Source: Brachypodium distachyon
Taxonomy: Eukaryota > Streptophyta > Magnoliopsida > Poales > Poaceae
Length of the DNA stretch: 64,000 bases
Direction of reading: 5' to 3'
Assembly: GCF_000005505.3 (NCBI RefSeq)
Contig: NC_016131.3
Location: 21,783,501 to 21,847,500 of the forward strand
Below the pieces are notes generated by a model. The model searched no databases, was not told the origin of the DNA, and saw nothing but the letters and a program-made list of their open reading frames with translations. Position numbers and translations under genes: made by a program. Position 1 is the stretch's first letter; each line of letters opens with the position of its first letter. Of this stretch, positions 21,393 through 33,203 are shown one piece after another.

Positions 21393-21628
21393 TGTCGCAC
21401 CAGTGGCACCCGGGGTACCACCGCTGCATGACATGTGGGCCACCTCGCTTGCTCCTGGGGAGGATCGCACCCCGGGCAGCACCCCGCGAGCTGCCTGGCA
21501 AGTCACCAGCACGGCAGGGCTAGCCGGGCTGCGGGGGTTGCCTTGGAGGGCAGCAAGAGAAATCTCGCCTGGGCGCTTCCCGAGAAGGTTACTTGCCGGG
21601 AAGGTCACTACCGGGCGTAGGCGCCCGT
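21393..21628 (+). repeat. Isolated LTR head (first 236 bp), third LTR piece of element 1
   Basis: Begins TGTCGCACCAGTGGCACCCG directly after block A' and matches the 5' LTR (9149-9384) until GCGCCCGT. It then passes into unrelated AT-rich DNA (ATTTGGTTTCTC). It has neither promoter nor LTR end. Confidence 0.8.
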
Positions 21629-22068
21629 ATTTGGTTTCTCTTTATTGCAAATGTGATAATTATGTCAAAGGCCTTAGCTGTTTATTCCCAGACAGTAGCT
21701 ATTATGAAAGTAAACCAACATGTGCTCCTTTTTACAGAACCCAAGCTGCTCGAGGTATGACCATGTATATTTGGGTGAATTAGGGGAATGGAATGTTATT
21801 GTTGATAACAATGATTTGGGTGAAGAGGTCTGATTCAATACCCCCCTCTCCAAACTCGGAAAGGTATGGCAGTCTTTTCACATTTTTTCTTCTTCTTCTT
21901 CTTCCTCTGGTTCTCTTGTCTCCTACTCTTTTCTTCCTCCTGCCTTCTTTTTCTCTCCCAAGGTATCCGTCGTCTCAAGAATTTTTTCGGTGATCCCTCC
22001 AGTGAGATTATGCGGAATTGTGTCTACTACGACCCTGTGAAATTTCGTCGTGATCCAACGGTGAAATA
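21629..22068. other. Host DNA between element 1 debris and the copia LTR
   Basis: Looks like intron/exon DNA: CTCCTTTTTACAG followed by a short open stretch and GAGGTATGACC at about 21740-21765 resembles a small exon, but I cannot assign it. A pyrimidine-rich tract lies at 21875-21960. Confidence 0.3.
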
Positions 22069-23190
22069 TGTTGGAAAATTAAGCAATTTCGAGAATAACA
22101 ATTCAATATTCCAGAATATAGATCATGACGACAGTAGCAACTAATAGATGCATCTCAAAAATACTAGAAGTATTAAACAACCCAACGAACAGCAATATGA
22201 ACTCGCAGATCATAGCTAAACTGTAGATTGGATCACGGATTACGTACTATCGAGGTGGAGAAGCCGTTGTTGTTGCGTTAGCTTGACGAAGTTGTTGACG
22301 AAGAAGACGGCGGCGTTTCGCGCACCCGCCGGCTAGAGGAGGTAGACGACCCGTGGTTGAAGGGAAGCGAGCAGTCGCGTGGAGCGCTTCCGAAAAATCT
22401 TATTCACCCTCTCCCGTACAAGATCACAAAGTCGAAAGGTTCCTGAGACCTGCTCTCCCGATCGTGGGTGCACGCCGGCGCTCGGATGGAGTAGACTACG
22501 AAGACGGCGCAAGAGCGAGAGGCAGGTGAAACCCTAACTCGGTTGTGTAGCGTTCCGATCGGAGGGACGGGGCGGCTGTATATATAGTCACGCAGGTATA
22601 GGTCGGTTCGGTTTAGGAAACCTGAACTGACTCCACAAAATCTGCACGCATCCGTAACAGATTCCAAAAATAACTCGCTCGCGTGACAAAAAGATAAGAA
22701 ACCTGGCCCCGCACCGACACGTCACGTCTCGTCCTCGTCCTCGATCCATGAAACGCGGCACGCGCGCACGTCATCACGAGCAGAGGAGGAGGAGGAGGAG
22801 GAGAAGGAGGAGGAGCGCGCGTGGGGATTTCCCTTGCTCACTTTCTTACTAGGTGAGAAGCAACATCCCTTATATGTTGGTCTCACTCACTGTAAACTAG
22901 TAAGGTGGGACTATTCCCACTCCCCTCATCCCACTTCATGAATGGGCTCTTGAAATTTTCAGAATTTATTAAAACTTGGGCTTGGGCTGATCAGGCCCAC
23001 CAAGTTCTAACAGTCTCTCACCAGATCTCAAATACCCATTTAGATATTTGACTGTTCTCTCTACTAGTTTATATACTAGTGTTTCAGCAGAGACTGTTAA
23101 GTTGAACTTCTGCCTAGAACTTTAAGTTACATCCATGCACACTCACAATGAACTAAGCCTTGAATTGCAAACTGGCGTTCAATAGATTTC
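22069..23190 (-). mobile_element. Copia-type retrotransposon 3' end: LTR 22069-23012 and adjacent internal sequence
   Basis: Read on the minus strand, the LTR starts TGTTAGAACTTGG at 23012 and ends TTTTCCAACA at 22069, 944 bp with TG...CA borders. The sequence just upstream (minus strand) ends GAGATCTGGTGAGAGAC, like the polypurine tract and preceding residues typical of grass copia elements. A TATATATA core near 22572-22580 with TAGGGTTTC downstream fits an LTR promoter. No coding part of pol remains, and a second LTR or target duplication was not found, so the element is truncated at about 23190. Confidence 0.55.
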
Positions 23191-23199
23191 ACTCAAAGT

Positions 23200-24592
23200 C
23201 AACTAGTACGGCGCCGCCATGGAGCAAGGGACAGACGCTCTGACGTAGCTCACCTCGACAGGGGCCCGGAAGCACCCGGGCGCCCCCCCTTCTCGGTTCA
23301 AACTGCAGGCAGTGCCGGCACCGCTCGAAACCCAAAGCTTGACAAAATCGCGTCCCCCACGAAGCTTTGAGGATCCTTAGCACCCGGGGCGGGCTAGCCA
23401 ACTCCTTGGACGGGCTACGCGCTCCTGAGGAGCTCCTAAGCGCCATCGGTCTCGTCCCATCCTTCGGATGCCGCCGAGCTTGTCTTCGGCACCGGAAGGG
23501 GAGAAAACGAGACTGGGCATGGCTCCCCCAGCACCCCATGGCTCCATTTTATAGGCCAAGTGACCTCCTCGACGTCCGGGCCGAGCCACCCACGTCTCGA
23601 CACGTCGTCGGCTGTGGGGCAACCACTGTCCAAGCACCAAGACAAAAACCAAGGGGTAAAAGGCAAAAAGAAGCGCAGGGGAGGGGGCAGAGGTGGTCGG
23701 GTGGTCGCCCAAGACCGGTCCGTGCTGCCCCTGCAAAGCTCGTGGCCGCCGGCGTCACCCATGGTGATGGCGTCGCCGGCGGAAGAGGAAAGGAGGACAA
23801 CCTCCTTTTCGGCCCCGTACAAAGGAACAAGATGAGCCCCAGCCGTTGGATCTAGGGCTTCGGCCTTCCCCTAACTGTTCGATCCTTTCACTTAAACCGG
23901 CGAACCGGTATGCGGGCCAGGAGCCGAAGTGGGCCTCGGCCCGATAACGAGCGCAAAAAAAAAACAAGAAGCTTCCTAGGCCCGATCGGGCGCAGCCCGC
24001 ACGCCCGGGAGGCCCACGAAGCCAGGCACGGCCCAGGAGTGCGCCGGGGCACAATGGGCGGCCCAGAGTGAAGGCTTTTTTTTGGAAACGCCCCCCAAGA
24101 CGTGGAAAATCATAGGCTGCCCCCTGGTGGCTCGATAATTCGCGCGGGGACCCTCGGATAACCCGAAATTCACAAAAGAACCCCTGAGGCTTCGTTATCT
24201 TGTGAAAGGAGTCCCCCGATCTCCAAATTTTGCAAGAAAGACCTTCGTGGCCATGACTTTTCAGAAGGAAGGTCCCGAAGGAAGAATCCCAGGAGCCCTT
24301 GGGATACGCCAAGCCCACCTATGTCTACCCTCTTCCTCGAAGAAGTTTACCTAGCCGGTGGCTCACCCAACGCAACGCCTCGAAGGCCTCGAGTCTGCTG
24401 GGAAGACCTCCGGAACTACAAGTACCTCACAAGGCAGCCCACCTAGGCCCGGTTTTCTCATAAAACCTACCTAGCCGGTGGCTCGTCCCAAGGAGAGTTA
24501 CGATCCGGGTGCCGGAAGAAGAATCTCAGCACGCCATCGACGTTGAAGTTGACCCGAAGGCATTTCCAATACCTCCGGCTCAAGGGGGCTAC
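23200..24592 (+). mobile_element. 3' internal part of another gypsy-type element
   Basis: GC-rich sequence upstream of the LTR at 24593, ending in the purine-rich CTCAAGGGGGCTAC polypurine tract. A minus-strand TATA (CCTATAAAATGG, around 23549-23556) suggests an antisense transcription unit like those of elements 1 and 2, but no protein domain is recognisable in the minus-strand frames at 23189-23539 or 23755-24318. The segment shares no obvious sequence with elements 1 and 2. Confidence 0.5.
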
Positions 24593-25252
24593 TGTTGTAA
24601 TATAATAAATTCCTTACATGGGTCGGGCCGTAATCCTATGTGGCGACGACCAAGTCAACAAATCCTAAAGACCGGTCAAATCGCCAACAAGGCATAGCCA
24701 TGCCAACTAAGCGCCGGTCAAAGGAGTTAGAGTAGGGGCCAAGAAAGTCTAGGGGTGAATTTCCCACTTTACCCTCACTTTTCCTCTCCCTCAAGGGTAG
24801 CCATGATCTTTTGTCATGAACCCCTACGCTATAAATACCCCTCCTAGGGGCATGTATCATTCACTTTCCATTGGAATAAGATCAAAGGGGAGAGGGCTAG
24901 AGCAACCTAAGGAGCCCGCTCTCGAGTGCTTGGGTCGAGCTTAGTCTCGACTCGACCTCGGGGACGCGACTTGGGAAGCCTAGTTTTGAGGTTCAGAGCC
25001 GTCTAGTACGGTCTCGACTCGAAGTAGAGGGATCGGGTTAGAGTCTCGAGGATATCCCAACCTTGCTACTTGGGAAGACAAGTTCGGCCCAAGTCCGAGA
25101 CGGCCCCTAGAGATCTCTCGCCACAGGTGATTTGGGAAGATGAGTTCGGCCCAAACACCCGCCCAACGACCCCCTCGAAGTCTCTCCTAACATAGGACTA
25201 AGTCGTACCCGCAGAGTCGACCGAACCTATTCAAAAAATATCGACGTGTCAA
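24593..25252 (+). repeat. LTR of the second gypsy-type family
   Basis: Starts TGTTGTAATATAATAAATTCC right after the polypurine tract. It has a TATA box at 24830-24836 (CGCTATAAATACCCCTCC) and a duplicated TTGGGAAGAC/TGAGTTCGGCCCAA motif near 25069 and 25130. The right end near GACGTGTCAAC is my estimate; no clear CA border or target duplication was seen. Confidence 0.5.
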
Positions 25253-25943
25253 CTTGTCCAAATGTACGACGACCTTCGTTATAAGGCCAGCGTACACCCT
25301 CTACATACTATTCTCGCATTTGTGCCATCGAGCATTGGCACCTCGTACTCCTGTTCTAGAGATAGAACAACAACACAAGTAATATTGGTCGGAGAGAGTA
25401 GCAAATTTCCGATCAATGTTTCATTATTGCAACGAAATTCTCTAATCCACATTATTACAGTAATCGATGGAGATCTACATATTACTTATGTCGACCTACT
25501 AAATTAGGGGCAGGAACCCACGCATTTGAAAACACAAGTTCACTACAAATCTAGAATAAGGTAATTGGTGACTTTTTGCTTTTTGAAAAGCGTTACACAC
25601 ACCAACTCACTATCAACTTAACATGACTAAGAATTTTCTGAGTGATGACCAAAGAGGGATGACCCAGCCGGCTATCCCATTTAGCCAAAGTTGATTTGAC
25701 CGCACCAACCCATGCTTCTGGACTTCTTGAGAGGAAGATACTTGGACGATGAGAGAGGATAAATGCTCTCTAGTGCCTTGAAGTAGAACTTTGGTCCTTA
25801 ACCAAAATTAAGTCATGGTGAAACTCAAGAAAGACATGATTATCTTTGCCAAATGATATACTCACGAGTACACTACTTGATGATGTCCGACATTTACAAC
25901 TTCTTGCCCCGTAAAATACTAGCGCACCGGTCTCCCACATTCC
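25253..25943. other. Intergenic, downstream side of UGT 1
   Basis: AT-rich sequence with no supportable gene. It holds the 3' flank of the minus-strand UGT gene; no clear polyadenylation signal can be fixed. Confidence 0.3.
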
Positions 25944-27362
25944 TCAGTCCCGTGACACCTCTCGGGCGAGCTTGTGCCACGCGGTGTACGAAGACCCGCC
26001 CTCCTCCACGGCACTCCGGCACAGAGCCTGCGCCTCCATGGCCTTCTCCCTCGCCTTGCTCCCCTCCTCGGACCCGTCATCCATAAGGCTCCGCAACGCG
26101 CGCTCCAGCTCCGTGGCCTCGACGAAGTTGTCCCGCTTCGTGTCCACCGCCATGGCCACGGCCACGCCCATGACGGACACGAGCTCGAACGCGTTGAGGT
26201 GCTGCTCCGCGTACAGCGGCCACGGCACCAGCGGCACGCCGTGCCACAGGCTCTCCAGGGTCGAGTTCCACCCGCAGTGGGTCACGAACCCCCCCACGGC
26301 GGGGTGGGCGAGTATCTCCTGCTGCGGCGCCCATTTCGGCCACACGAGGCCCTTCTCCTTGGTCCTCTCCAGGAACCCCTCCGGCAGCAGCTCCCCCAAG
26401 TTCGCGTCCGTCGGGTACGGCGAATTGCCGGGCGGCGGGCCGCGGAGAACCCACAGGAACCGGTGCCCACTTCGATCCAGGGCTTCGGCTATCTCCAGCA
26501 CCTGCGGCGGCGCGAAAGTACCCATGCTCCCGAAGCAGAGCAGCACGACAGAGGCACGCGGCTGCGCCTCGAGCCACCGGACGCACTCGTGCGGCGGCTC
26601 CTTGGCTGTCGGCTTCTTGAACGACATGACCGGCCCGATTGGGTACACCGTTGGCACGCGGCGTTCTCCCGGGACGCACCTGCCGCCTTCGATCGCCTCG
26701 AGGATGGCCGGCTCGAGCCCCGCCACCGTGTTGACGATGATGCCCGCGGCGTCCATGAAGCGGTTGCCGTGGTACACGAACCACGCGTAGTTCGCGTCTT
26801 TCTTCATCATGGGCTTCGGCATCGAAGCCGCGGGCACCGGCGGCATCCCGGGGACGTTCACTGGGCCATCCAACTCCTCGAAGCCCACGGCCACCTCCTT
26901 ATCGAGCGACGGCAACCGTAGCATGAGCGCGAGCATGGAGGCCGCGGACGTGAAGTAGACATAGGCCGGCAGGCCGAGCTCGCGGGTGACGTCGAACAGC
27001 GTCGTGCAGAAATAGTCCATCACGACGGCGGAGACAGGGGATGCGAGGCCGGAGATGGCCGCTTTTGCTCCGGGCGCGTGGAGCTGGACGAAGCGGGAGA
27101 TGAAGTCCTCGGCTCCGTGGAAGTCCTGGGGGAGCTCCACGGCCGGGAGGTGGTGGAAGCGGATCTCGAAGCCGGACTCTGTTTCCCTGCGTATGATGTC
27201 GGCAAGCTCGGATGTCAGTTTGTCCATCGACATAGGCGTCACGAGCATGGTCAGGGACAAGGGGCGGCTGCTACTGCTGAGCAACCGCTTGCCGGCTTCG
27301 ACCATGGACGTTAGGTGGCCGGTGACGCAGAACGGGATGAGCACAATAGTTGGGATTGCCAT
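25944..27362 (-). CDS. UDP-glycosyltransferase (family 1, UGT72/88-like), UGT 1
   Basis: A cytosolic GT1 enzyme that transfers a sugar, usually glucose, from a UDP-sugar to small lipophilic acceptors such as phenylpropanoids or flavonoids. The chosen start gives 472 residues beginning MAIPTIVLIPF, aligning with UGT 2; an in-frame ATG 11 codons upstream (27393-27395) is possible. The catalytic dyad is H16 (VTGHL) and D116 (VVMDYF). The plant PSPG donor box spans residues 344-387, starting WAPQQEIL with THCGWNST inside and ending YAEQ; the final Gln suggests UDP-glucose. It is a single exon, as in many grass UGTs. The EQ ending and DVTRELG-type sequence fit the UGT72/88 (group E) side. The acceptor cannot be read from sequence. 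No lesion is visible. Confidence 0.9.
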   Translation of the reverse strand: MAIPTIVLIPFCVTGHLTSMVEAGKRLLSSSSRPLSLTMLVTPMSMDKLTSELADIIRRETESGFEIRFHHLPAVELPQDFHGAEDFISRFVQLHAPGAKAAISGLASPVSAVVMDYFCTTLFDVTRELGLPAYVYFTSAASMLALMLRLPSLDKEVAVGFEELDGPVNVPGMPPVPAASMPKPMMKKDANYAWFVYHGNRFMDAAGIIVNTVAGLEPAILEAIEGGRCVPGERRVPTVYPIGPVMSFKKPTAKEPPHECVRWLEAQPRASVVLLCFGSMGTFAPPQVLEIAEALDRSGHRFLWVLRGPPPGNSPYPTDANLGELLPEGFLERTKEKGLVWPKWAPQQEILAHPAVGGFVTHCGWNSTLESLWHGVPLVPWPLYAEQHLNAFELVSVMGVAVAMAVDTKRDNFVEATELERALRSLMDDGSEEGSKAREKAMEAQALCRSAVEEGGSSYTAWHKLAREVSRD

Positions 27363-29240
27363 TGGAAAGTCGGTTGCAAGCAGCAAGGAAGCCAATGGTG
27401 TGGGTGACTGGTAGTGCTACTCCACTATGCAGGGAACAGGGATAAAGCAAGAGCCGAAAGGGCAACCTTTTTTAATGCTTTTTATTCCGACCTTAAATGA
27501 TTCCCGTCTAAACCGATTCTTTCTAAAGTTCCGCAGTGATAGTACTATGCCGCTGGCGCTGGAAATTATGAGCGAATATTGGTACACTTGGCAAAGGAAA
27601 GGACGCCAACACCCCCGACACCGAGACTAACAACAGTCACGCGGTGGAGCCTGGAGAGTGCAGAAGGACCCAAAACTGTGCGACGTGAGTGCTACACGAG
27701 GCGGGTTAAGTAGGGCAAGATAAGGTCCTTTCTTCTGTCGACTTAGAGAGGACACAGCGAGCACTGCACAGCACAGTCCGACTTGCCAGCGACTGGCCTG
27801 AGGCTAGAGCTGCAAGTTTCACGCTCAGTGTATTCATTGAGCCTTTTTTTTTCAACCAAATGAACTAAAATTTTAAAATGACATAACTTTTTAAAAAACT
27901 AATTCATTTGTTTAAACTAAGAAGAGTCAAAAGGTACCTTAAAGGTCACCAAGTTGCACCTCTACCTGAGACTAACATGAGTAACTTAGACTAAGACTAG
28001 AGTAGAATTGTAACATGCATATGTTATTAGTCTAAGTTATTATCTTCATAGTTTTTTTCGCTGTACTTAAAGCACGACTTTGACCAGTAAATAGTAATAT
28101 ATACCAAAGTATATGGACTGAGCTTATACAAATGGTATCGTTGTAATTGTCTTGCAATTTTTTTTGCTTCAGATGTACTTATACTAATTTTACAGACATA
28201 ATAAGTGAAAATCATAGTCAAAGTTGTTGCTGACCAGAAAAAGTCAACCGCTCGTTGCAAAAAAGAAAAAGAAAAAGTCAACCGCGCCATACATTTTGGG
28301 ACGTCTCTTGTATGACACAAGAGATGGTAACTAAGGTGAGAAGATAGGAGATTGAAGGGACCAGATAAATATGGGTGTTCTCCACAGATGAGTGAAACTT
28401 AATACTCTAGCGTGAAGTATAGACTCCAGAATGCAGATGGATCACATATAAAACTTCTTGCAAAACTTGATCATAGAACACAATATTCAAGAGTGCAGTA
28501 AAGTATCCCACTTGTGTTAGTGGTCAAAACTGATCTTTCCACCCATTTTTTCTAGCCTGAGTAAGCTAGTATGCATATTTGGCATGGGTCCAAGCTTTGT
28601 ACTCATGGTTTAATCATGCTGCTTTGTTTCCAGGAAGCCTGAGCTTTAGTTGTAACTTGTGATGTTCTGGCCACAATCTGCCCGAAGGCCAGACACCCAG
28701 ACTCAATGGACGACAGCAGAAATGGCACCATCCATGCTGTACACAGCAGTGAGCTACCAACTTGGCGGTCTGTCTAGAAAACCAAACAGTGAAAGAACAA
28801 AAAACATAACTAAGCTCAAGGATTAGATTTCTGCCAGAATGGAACTGGTCACAGATCGCTTTATTCTCCACTCACCCCGAATGTTTGACAACTTCCTGGC
28901 AATCTGTTCCATCTAGACATTTTGGAAAGCTCGTTCTTTGGCAAAGATCAAGACATCCCACAACGCTAAAGCTTCGATGACACTAAGTAGTTAGGACGTT
29001 ATGTAATACCAATTGCTTACCCATACAGGGGTGCAGAAGGCACCAAAAAGATCCAGCACATCATCGCCCACAACACCATCAAGCGAAGCACCACCAGTGC
29101 TTAGCTTGACACAACTCTTAGGTGGCACCGTCCACAGGTTGTACCCAACAGGTAACACTAGCGAGCCTGAGTGCGCATTTGTTTCTCTTTTACTGGAGAA
29201 CATAGGAGACCCCAACAGTAATTTATTAGTAAAAATTGTA
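27363..29240. other. Upstream region of UGT 1 and intergenic DNA
   Basis: Contains the promoter side of UGT 1, but no convincing TATA box within 150 bp. A minus-strand frame at 28991-29263 (PPKSCVKLSTGGASLDGVVG...) looks protein-like and may be an exon remnant of an unrecognised gene. The rest is AT-rich. Confidence 0.3.
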
Positions 29241-29624
29241 CTATCTCCATTCCAAAAATGCATATAAATTTAATCAAAAGTCAAAGCTTACTAAGTTGAC
29301 CAATATATAGAAAGATATATTAATAGTCCCTCCGTCCTATTTAAAATATTAAATGACTCAAATTTGCCAAAACATGAATGTATCTGTACCAAAAAAACGT
29401 CTAGACTCTAGATACATGTAATATTTCGCCACTTAATATGGGACGGAGGGAGTATATCAATGTCTACACTATTGAATAAATACACTGTGAAAATATATTT
29501 TATGGTGGATCCATTGATATTCATTTGGCATGGTAGATAATTCATTAGATCAGCTATAAAATTGGTCAAACTTAGAAGACATGAACTTCCAACTAAATCT
29601 GTACACCTTATTTTTGGAATGTAG
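29241..29624. mobile_element. MITE (outer) carrying a nested Stowaway
   Basis: Left end CTATCTCCATTCCAAAAAT...AGTTGACC; right end GGTCAAACTTAG...TTTTTGGAATGTAG. The ends are long imperfect inverted repeats, so the unit could fold back. TA precedes the left end. A second MITE interrupts it at 29326. Confidence 0.6.
29326..29452 (+). mobile_element. Stowaway-type MITE nested in the outer MITE
   Basis: Starts GTCCCTCCGTCCTATTTAA and ends TTAATATGGGACGGAGGGAG, between TA at 29324-29325 and TA at 29453-29454. The interior (GACTCAAATTTGCCAAAACATGAA) matches the MITE at 35405-35517 in inverse orientation. Confidence 0.75.
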
Positions 29625-29799
29625 GCAACACGTGCAAAGAGTGAGAGTGGGAGCCGATACAGGAGTATGGACTGTAGACACAGGACCAAGATCAGCCATG
29701 TCAGGTTTCATTCTATTCTTTTTCGAACCAAGGACGGAAAGAATCAGCCATGTCAGGTTTCATTCTATTCTTTTTTAAAGATGAAGGACCAAGATCAGA

Positions 29800-31090
29800 G
29801 GATAGGGTTCTTCACATTGTCAAAGATGTTTGTGTTTCATGTTTACAGATGCTCCAAGCGCCGTGGTGAATGCTTCCATGAAAAAAGGTTTTGCAAATGA
29901 TATTTGGCTGAGGTGATGATGGAATTCACATCAGGGTTGTAGATGAAGCAAATATCAGCCTTATGTCAGCATTCTAGACTGAAGGTGCATCTCTAGAAGA
30001 GCTGGTCTCTAATTTAAAGGGTGTCCTCGTCACAAAGGACAAGATTGTAGTCGACTGGTCCTCTGTGACTTGGATATTTCTTCACTGCAGTATGCCTCTT
30101 GTGATAAGACTGTCATTTAGGAGCCCAGATCCATCGGATAGACACAGGAGCCTGAAGGTGGGAGACGTTGAGAGCATAGAGTTTCATACAAGAAAATTGA
30201 CCATTCCCCCAATCATAAGTCCAAACATCAGTGTCCTCGTCAAATATTCTGAATGAGCTAGTCCGAGGGCCATGAACTCATCGACAGCTTGAGGCAGATG
30301 AAAAAGGTATGTCAAATCAGAGAGTTTAAGACTTGTCTGACCAAGACCTGGTCGTCAATGCGAAAAGAAGTTTAGGAAATATTTGCTGAAGGCAGGGGCA
30401 AGTGTCATTCCAGTGGTCAGCCCAGAAGAGCGCCGTGTTTCCATTCCTGATTAGTAGGAGGCAAAATTGAGGAATTTGCCGTGGAGCTTGATTACATCCT
30501 GCCACCAGAAAGATCCATTGCACTAGCAGCATGAGAACCGAGTTATTGTAATAATTCCGTACAAGCTGGACCCAGGGTATGTCTTTGTTGGTGTCGAACT
30601 TATGGAGGTATTTCATGAGCAACGCTTTGTTGTGGAAAGGGAGATTGGTGACGCCAAGGCCACCGCACTTCTTTGGCTTGCAGCCATTATCCCAGGCAGC
30701 GTGAGTCTTGGCTTTATCGGTGAATTCAGATTTAGCAAGAGGCAAATTCGTCTGACTCTATGAATGACTAATGACACCAGGAGGTAGCTTCAAAGAACAG
30801 AGAAAGAATGTGGGAACTGGGAAGAGCTCTAATACCAGATTTGGTGACTGTGATACAGCCACCAAGGGAGAGGGAGGAATAGTACAAAGCAAGGTGGCGC
30901 TCCACGCTGTATACCAGGGTAGCAAAGTATCCAATCTTGGGGTTCGTTATAGCCTAAGGCCAGACCAAGATAGGTGAAAGGGAATTCTCCAATTCTGCAT
31001 CCGAAAAGCCCAGCCAAGTGACAAGTTTTGTCTTCTTTGGTGTTGATGGGAAGGAGACAAGAATTTTGAAAGTTTGGTGGACAACCAAAA
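29800..31090 (-). mobile_element. LINE fragment: end of RT and zf-RVT region
   Basis: On the minus strand, pieces in successive frames match LINE ORF2. FPFTYLGLALG (about 30950) lies after the RT palm. AWDNGCKPKKCGGLGVTNLP and WVQLVRNYYNN (30700-30530) follow. A LTYLFHLP/EDTDVWTYDWGNGQFS stretch near 30330-30150, then WIWAPK, lead into the zinc-binding region. Several frameshifts and stops show age. The 5' half and the poly(A) end were not found; limits are approximate. Confidence 0.65.
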
Positions 31091-33203
31091 TCAACCCTAG
31101 TACATAAAATCAACCAAAATCAACCCTACCAACTTTTTGGCCATGACCAAAATGTTATGGTGTGCTTGGCTGGTGCAAAAATTTACCTTGCCAAAATATT
31201 GGCAGCCCTTCAGCTTGTGGTGTTTGCTTGGTTTGTTACTGAAATTTTGGTCGCCAGTGCATGTCCTCACATTCATCTCACAGATTCTTACCAAATGATT
31301 GGCCAAGTGAAGGTGGAGGACTACCTGACCAAAAAATCGGTAAGCCAATTCTTGCAAACTTTAGCAGGGCTAGATTGGGCATCAACAAAATATCTCCTTT
31401 TTTGCCAAAATATGGTATGTCAGTGCTCCATAGCCAACTCTAGTTATTTTCTTCTTTTTTTGCCAACTTTGGCTAAAACATGAGCAACCAACACCTTAGC
31501 CAGAATATTGGGTAACCAAATTTTTGTGGGGATTGGCTCTTAAACACATCAAGGGTTCCTTGCAAGCTGTAGAAAAGTCTTTTTCACATATTCAATGGAT
31601 AATTCGATACATCTGGGATGCAACCCTTCTCAATTATCATCATAATCATCATATGTCCATCTAGTGCGAGACAACCATATACTCCACACAATAGGGATAA
31701 TCATAGCAGCCTACGGCAAACGAGACCCCCTTCCATGTTACTGGCTGATAGATCTATTATGAATCACTTCAGTACCCCATAGAACAAGGTTCTGCAGACC
31801 TGATGGTCCACATAAATTAGGTGCTCCGGTTTTATGGTGGGCGGCAGTGGCAGTGGTGGTGCCAGACCCAAAACTCCGTGCAATCAAATGATGCAAACTT
31901 CTCAAGGTTTGTTGAATCGTATTAAAAATAATAGTTCGTAAGAAGCTGTGGGGCCAACATTGAATCACCACAAGGCAGTGGCAGTAAGTTAGGATAGAGA
32001 ACTTCCAAGATGGAATAACTAAAGGATCAATAATCCACAAACGTTTGTAATGGAGATCACAAGTTACAGTTCTTGGGGCTGTGAGCCAAATGGAACATAA
32101 TGACACCTACGACATCTTATGAGAAACTTTCTAGCAACTATTTTTATTAGATTGTAGTACCTTCTAATGAAGCTAGAGACAATATAAAGTTTATAGCAAC
32201 TTAGCAAGTGCTCACAATTCACAACCGAATATAAGTGATGGAAAATTGGTAACATGAAAATCTCTTGGCTTGGTAGAAATGATAATTTTGCAGTGGTTAG
32301 CTGGATATGATTGCAATACTATTATGCCTAAGAACAGAACTATTACTGGTGGACACCACAATGAACACATCTAGAGAGTTTGAGAAGCAGACAAGTCACG
32401 GGGAGGGAGATCTATCTTAAGTGTAGTTATGGCAAATGGTATACATTAATCCGTAGACATCAGAGAGAGTTATATGAAACAGTACCAACAGCAATATCAC
32501 TGGGCACTGGTAGATATACACTCAGATTGTGGATGGAAGCAAGAGTGGCCATATAAGGCTGTGTTTGGCATTGAGATAGATTACGCCAATCCAGCTTCGT
32601 GTCTATTTTTACGTTTGGCTAACCAACTTTTCCTTCTTCCGTAGCTATTTTCCCACAGTAGATTATAACATCAGCTCATCAGCACAGTTCAGCAACCGCA
32701 AACTGAGCCTAAGAATGCATAAGCTTCTTGGTCAAAAAAGTATCGGTAAATAATAGTATATGCAGCAGGCCTTCTAAAAGTTGGTTTTGAGCTGGACGAG
32801 GGTGACAATTGACATGTGCCACATGTGAGTCTGACAGAGGCTAACGGCAGGATACACATTGAGAATTCTGGTGAGCATAAACTGCAGAGTGCAGATATTC
32901 TAATGTTGCATCTAAAACGCATCAATCACCATAAAGGAAGCAAAAGCCACCGTTGATAGATGAGATAAACCTACGGGAAGTCTACTTGAAAGAAAGGTAG
33001 CAGGTGATCTAAGAATGACAGACATATTTTTCTACCGGAGATTTAAAGCTGTAACATTTACTCTTCTAAACTACAAGCAGATGTAGTGACGCAAGAATAC
33101 TTTTATTCAGTTAGTACAGGTCCAATAATTTTTATAATTAGGCAATCATGGTGATACTTTGCCTGCAATCTAAGCCTTCCATCATTAGCACTTTGTACCA
33201 TAC
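31091..33203. other. Non-coding stretch
   Basis: AT-rich. The segment at 31090-31540 is rich in CCAAAAT and TTTTGGC motifs in both orientations and may be an old MITE or other fold-back element without clear ends. I see no gene. Confidence 0.3.

Noticed and set aside
22785..22815. AGGAGG purine-rich tract
   Set aside because: Simple-sequence repeat inside the copia LTR; no evidence of function.
23755..24318. Minus-strand 187-codon frame
   Set aside because: No recognisable domain; it lies in GC-rich 3' sequence of a gypsy element and has shadow-like composition.
25972..26921. Plus-strand frames of 272 and 315 codons opposite UGT 1
   Set aside because: Shadow frames produced by the high third-position GC of the UGT gene; no independent domain.
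32560..32690. GGCTGTGTTTGG start resembling a hAT or Harbinger MITE
   Set aside because: No matching inverted end or target duplication could be found.
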